This document shows positions 19,845-21,262 of a stretch of DNA of 21,262 bases, in pieces. The first letter of the stretch is position 1; each line of letters begins with the position of its first letter. A program made the translations under genes and the position numbers. The stretch is from Coriobacteriaceae bacterium (GTDB lineage: Bacteria > Actinomycetota > Coriobacteriia > Coriobacteriales > Atopobiaceae): positions 1-21,262 of the forward strand of contig SFGZ01000020.1 of the NCBI GenBank assembly GCA_004557505.1, in the 5' to 3' direction. The notes under the pieces were generated by a model. That model had not been told where the DNA came from. It searched no databases and was given only the letters and a program-made list of their open reading frames with translations.

Positions 19845-20213
19845 CTAGAACTTCAGGCCCGCGCTGCGGGCACCGTCTGCCAAAGCCTGGACACGACCGT
19901 GATAGATGCGGCCGCCACGGTCGAACCTGACCGCAGTGATGCCCTTCTCGATGGCGCGCTTGCCAACGAGCTCGCCCACGAACGCGGCGGCCTCCTTGTT
20001 GGAGCCCACCTTGCCGGTCGCGCGGAACTCGGCGTCGAGGGTGGAGGCGGAGCACAGGGTCTTGCCCTCGGTGTCATCGACGACCTGTGCGTAGATGTGG
20101 GCGTTGGTGCGGTGTACGCAGAGGCGGGGACGCTCTGGGGTACCGAAGATCTTGGCGCGGACGCGGCGCTTGCGGCGCGCGAGACCCGCCGCCTTCTTCT
20201 GCTGCTTGTTCAT
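19845..20213 (-). CDS. rplR: 50S ribosomal protein L18
   Basis: L18 binds 5S rRNA. The 122-residue product contains ARRKRRVRAKIFGTPERPRL, VHRTNAHIYAQVVDD, KEAAAFVGELVGKRAIEKGI, and ends VRFDRGGRIYHGRVQALADG plus ARSAGLKF, the classical L18 ending. ATG 20213 has AAGGAGAAGGA just upstream. It follows rplF across a 59-bp spacer with no other feature. Confidence 0.97.
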   Translation of the reverse strand: MNKQQKKAAGLARRKRRVRAKIFGTPERPRLCVHRTNAHIYAQVVDDTEGKTLCSASTLDAEFRATGKVGSNKEAAAFVGELVGKRAIEKGITAVRFDRGGRIYHGRVQALADGARSAGLKF

Positions 20214-20272
20214 TCCTTCTCCTTAGTCACGCCACCACCTGACGGGGTGATGGTCTTGTGCCTGGTCCTATG

Positions 20273-20809
20273 CTACTTGGCGGCCTTGCCGAGCTTGCGG
20301 CGGATACGCTCGCCCTCGTAGTGGATGCCCTTGCCCTTGTACGGCTCGGGCGGACGCTTCTCGCGGATCTCGGCGGCAACCTGGCCGACCTGCTCCTTGG
20401 AGATGCCCTTCACCGTGATGTGGGTGTTGTCGGGCACCTCGAACGAGATGTGCTCGGGGCAGGCGAAGATGACGGGGTGGGAGTAGCCGAGGGAGAGGTC
20501 GAGGTCCTTGCCCTTGAGCGTGGCGCGGTAGCCGACGCCCGTGAGCTCGAGCTTCTTCTCGAAGCCCTCGGAGACGCCCACGACCATGTTGTTGATGAGG
20601 GTGCGGACGAGGCCCTGCTGGGCATTGGATTCCTTGGACTCGTCGACGCGGGCAACCGTGAGGACGTCGCCGTCCAGGGTGATGCTCACCAGGTCGGAGA
20701 AGGTGCGGCTGAGGTCGCCCTTGCTGCCCTTGACCGAGACGGTGGTACCGTCGATGGTCACCGTGACTCCGGCCGGAATCTGGACAGGCTTCTTACCGAT
20801 ACGAGACAT
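20273..20809 (-). CDS. rplF: 50S ribosomal protein L6
   Basis: L6 lies near the factor-binding site of the 50S subunit. The 178-residue product begins MSRIGKKPVQIPAGVTVTID, has LVRTLINNMVVGVSEGFEKK, LTGVGYRATLKG, FEVPDNTHITVKGISKEQVG, and ends IREKRPPEPYKGKGIHYEGE plus the basic tail. This is the full two-domain L6 fold at normal length. ATG 20809 follows AGGAGGAGA. It lies 29 bp after rpsH. Confidence 0.97.
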   Translation of the reverse strand: MSRIGKKPVQIPAGVTVTIDGTTVSVKGSKGDLSRTFSDLVSITLDGDVLTVARVDESKESNAQQGLVRTLINNMVVGVSEGFEKKLELTGVGYRATLKGKDLDLSLGYSHPVIFACPEHISFEVPDNTHITVKGISKEQVGQVAAEIREKRPPEPYKGKGIHYEGERIRRKLGKAAK

Positions 20810-20838
20810 TGTCTCCTCCTATCTTGATTCAGCGGGAG

Positions 20839-21237
20839 TTACCAGATATAGGCGATGACCTCGCCGCCGACGCCGAACTTGCGGGCGTCGCGGTCGCACA
20901 TCATGCCCTTGGAAGTAGAGATGACGGCACTGCCGAGACCGCCCAGGACGCGGGGAAGCTTGTCCGCCTGGGAGTAGACGCGAAGGCCCGGCTTGGAGAT
21001 GCGGCGGATGCCACGGATGACGCGGGCGCGCCTGTTGCCGTACTTAAGCGTGATGTGGAGGGTCTTCTGGGGCGTGGTGTCCTCCACCTCGTAGCCCTCG
21101 ATGTAGCCCTCCTCCTTGATGACGCGCGCAATCTCGACGAGCACCTTGGTCGAGGGCATGGAGACCTCGGCCTTGCCCGCTGAGTTCGCGTTGCGGATGC
21201 GCGTCAGCATGTCTGAAATGGGATCGGTAATCTTCAT
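20839..21237 (-). CDS. rpsH: 30S ribosomal protein S8
   Basis: S8 binds the central domain of 16S rRNA and in many bacteria regulates the spc operon. The 132-residue product reads DPISDMLTRIRNANSAGKAEVSMPSTKV at the start and keeps the C-terminal signature GLGSAVISTSKGMMCDRDAR followed by GGEVIAYIW. ATG 21237 follows AAGGAGAAGGA. The 25 bases left in the window upstream hold this RBS; the preceding gene of the operon (rpsN or rpsZ expected) lies outside the window. Confidence 0.97.
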   Translation of the reverse strand: MKITDPISDMLTRIRNANSAGKAEVSMPSTKVLVEIARVIKEEGYIEGYEVEDTTPQKTLHITLKYGNRRARVIRGIRRISKPGLRVYSQADKLPRVLGGLGSAVISTSKGMMCDRDARKFGVGGEVIAYIW

Positions 21238-21262
21238 TGATCCTTCTCCTTCGTCATGATGA

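Noticed and set aside
1..21262. tRNA, rRNA, insertion sequence, phage, toxin-antitoxin or defence genes
   Set aside because: No transposase, integrase, nuclease-helicase or cloverleaf pattern was recognised on either strand.

Overview
The window looks like chromosomal DNA from a high-GC Gram-positive bacterium, most plausibly an actinobacterium of the Coriobacteriia (Olsenella/Atopobium/Collinsella-like). Support: GC-rich coding sequence, a complete actinobacterial/Firmicute-style spc-alpha ribosomal cluster, an LPxTG-anchored surface glycosidase, a Zn-type adenylate kinase and a riboswitch-controlled thiamine salvage operon. The taxon is an inference from gene content and style; no rRNA gene is present.

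Layout, left to right. (1) 1-153: the 3' end of a membrane protein. (2) 191-3614, plus strand: a thiamine locus made of a putative promoter, a TPP riboswitch whose 3' strand carries the ribosome binding site, then thiC, thiM, thiE and thiD. thiM and thiE are intact. thiC has lost roughly its N-terminal third (an internal deletion plus frame change), and thiD has a frameshift with a small deletion. Hydroxyethylthiazole salvage and the coupling step survive, but the pyrimidine branch is broken. (3) 3611-7277: three family-2 glycosyltransferases (minus, plus, minus). A 101-bp inverted-repeat element lies in the convergent gap between the second and third. (4) 7445-9340: a 21-bp tandem repeat, a membrane-anchored protein resembling a degenerate LytR-CpsA-Psr domain, and a 10-TM heavy-metal-exporter-like permease with a His/Cys-rich loop. 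(5) 9371-10264: truA. (6) 10451-12256: a very strong hairpin and a low-GC cell-wall-anchored GH20 beta-hexosaminidase with FIVAR, KEPT repeats and LPTTG. It sits between rplQ and truA, which are neighbours in many Gram-positive genomes. (7) 12396-21237, all minus strand: the ribosomal cluster, in transcription order rpsH, rplF, rplR, rpsE, rpmD, rplO, secY, adk, map, infA, rpmJ, rpsM, rpsK, rpsD, rpoA, rplQ, closed by a textbook intrinsic terminator.

How it fits together. The ribosomal cluster makes ribosomal proteins, the Sec translocon channel, Adk, methionine aminopeptidase, IF-1 and RNA polymerase alpha. The glycosyltransferases and the LCP-like protein suggest surface polysaccharide synthesis, and the GH20 enzyme acts on extracellular N-acetylhexosamine glycans. 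I see no clearly novel multi-gene system. The most notable points are the decaying but still riboswitch-headed thiamine operon, an RNA polymerase alpha subunit that stops about 17-20 residues short inside its C-terminal domain, the GH20 insertion, the inverted-repeat element with two mutually exclusive pairings, and the degenerate LCP-like protein.
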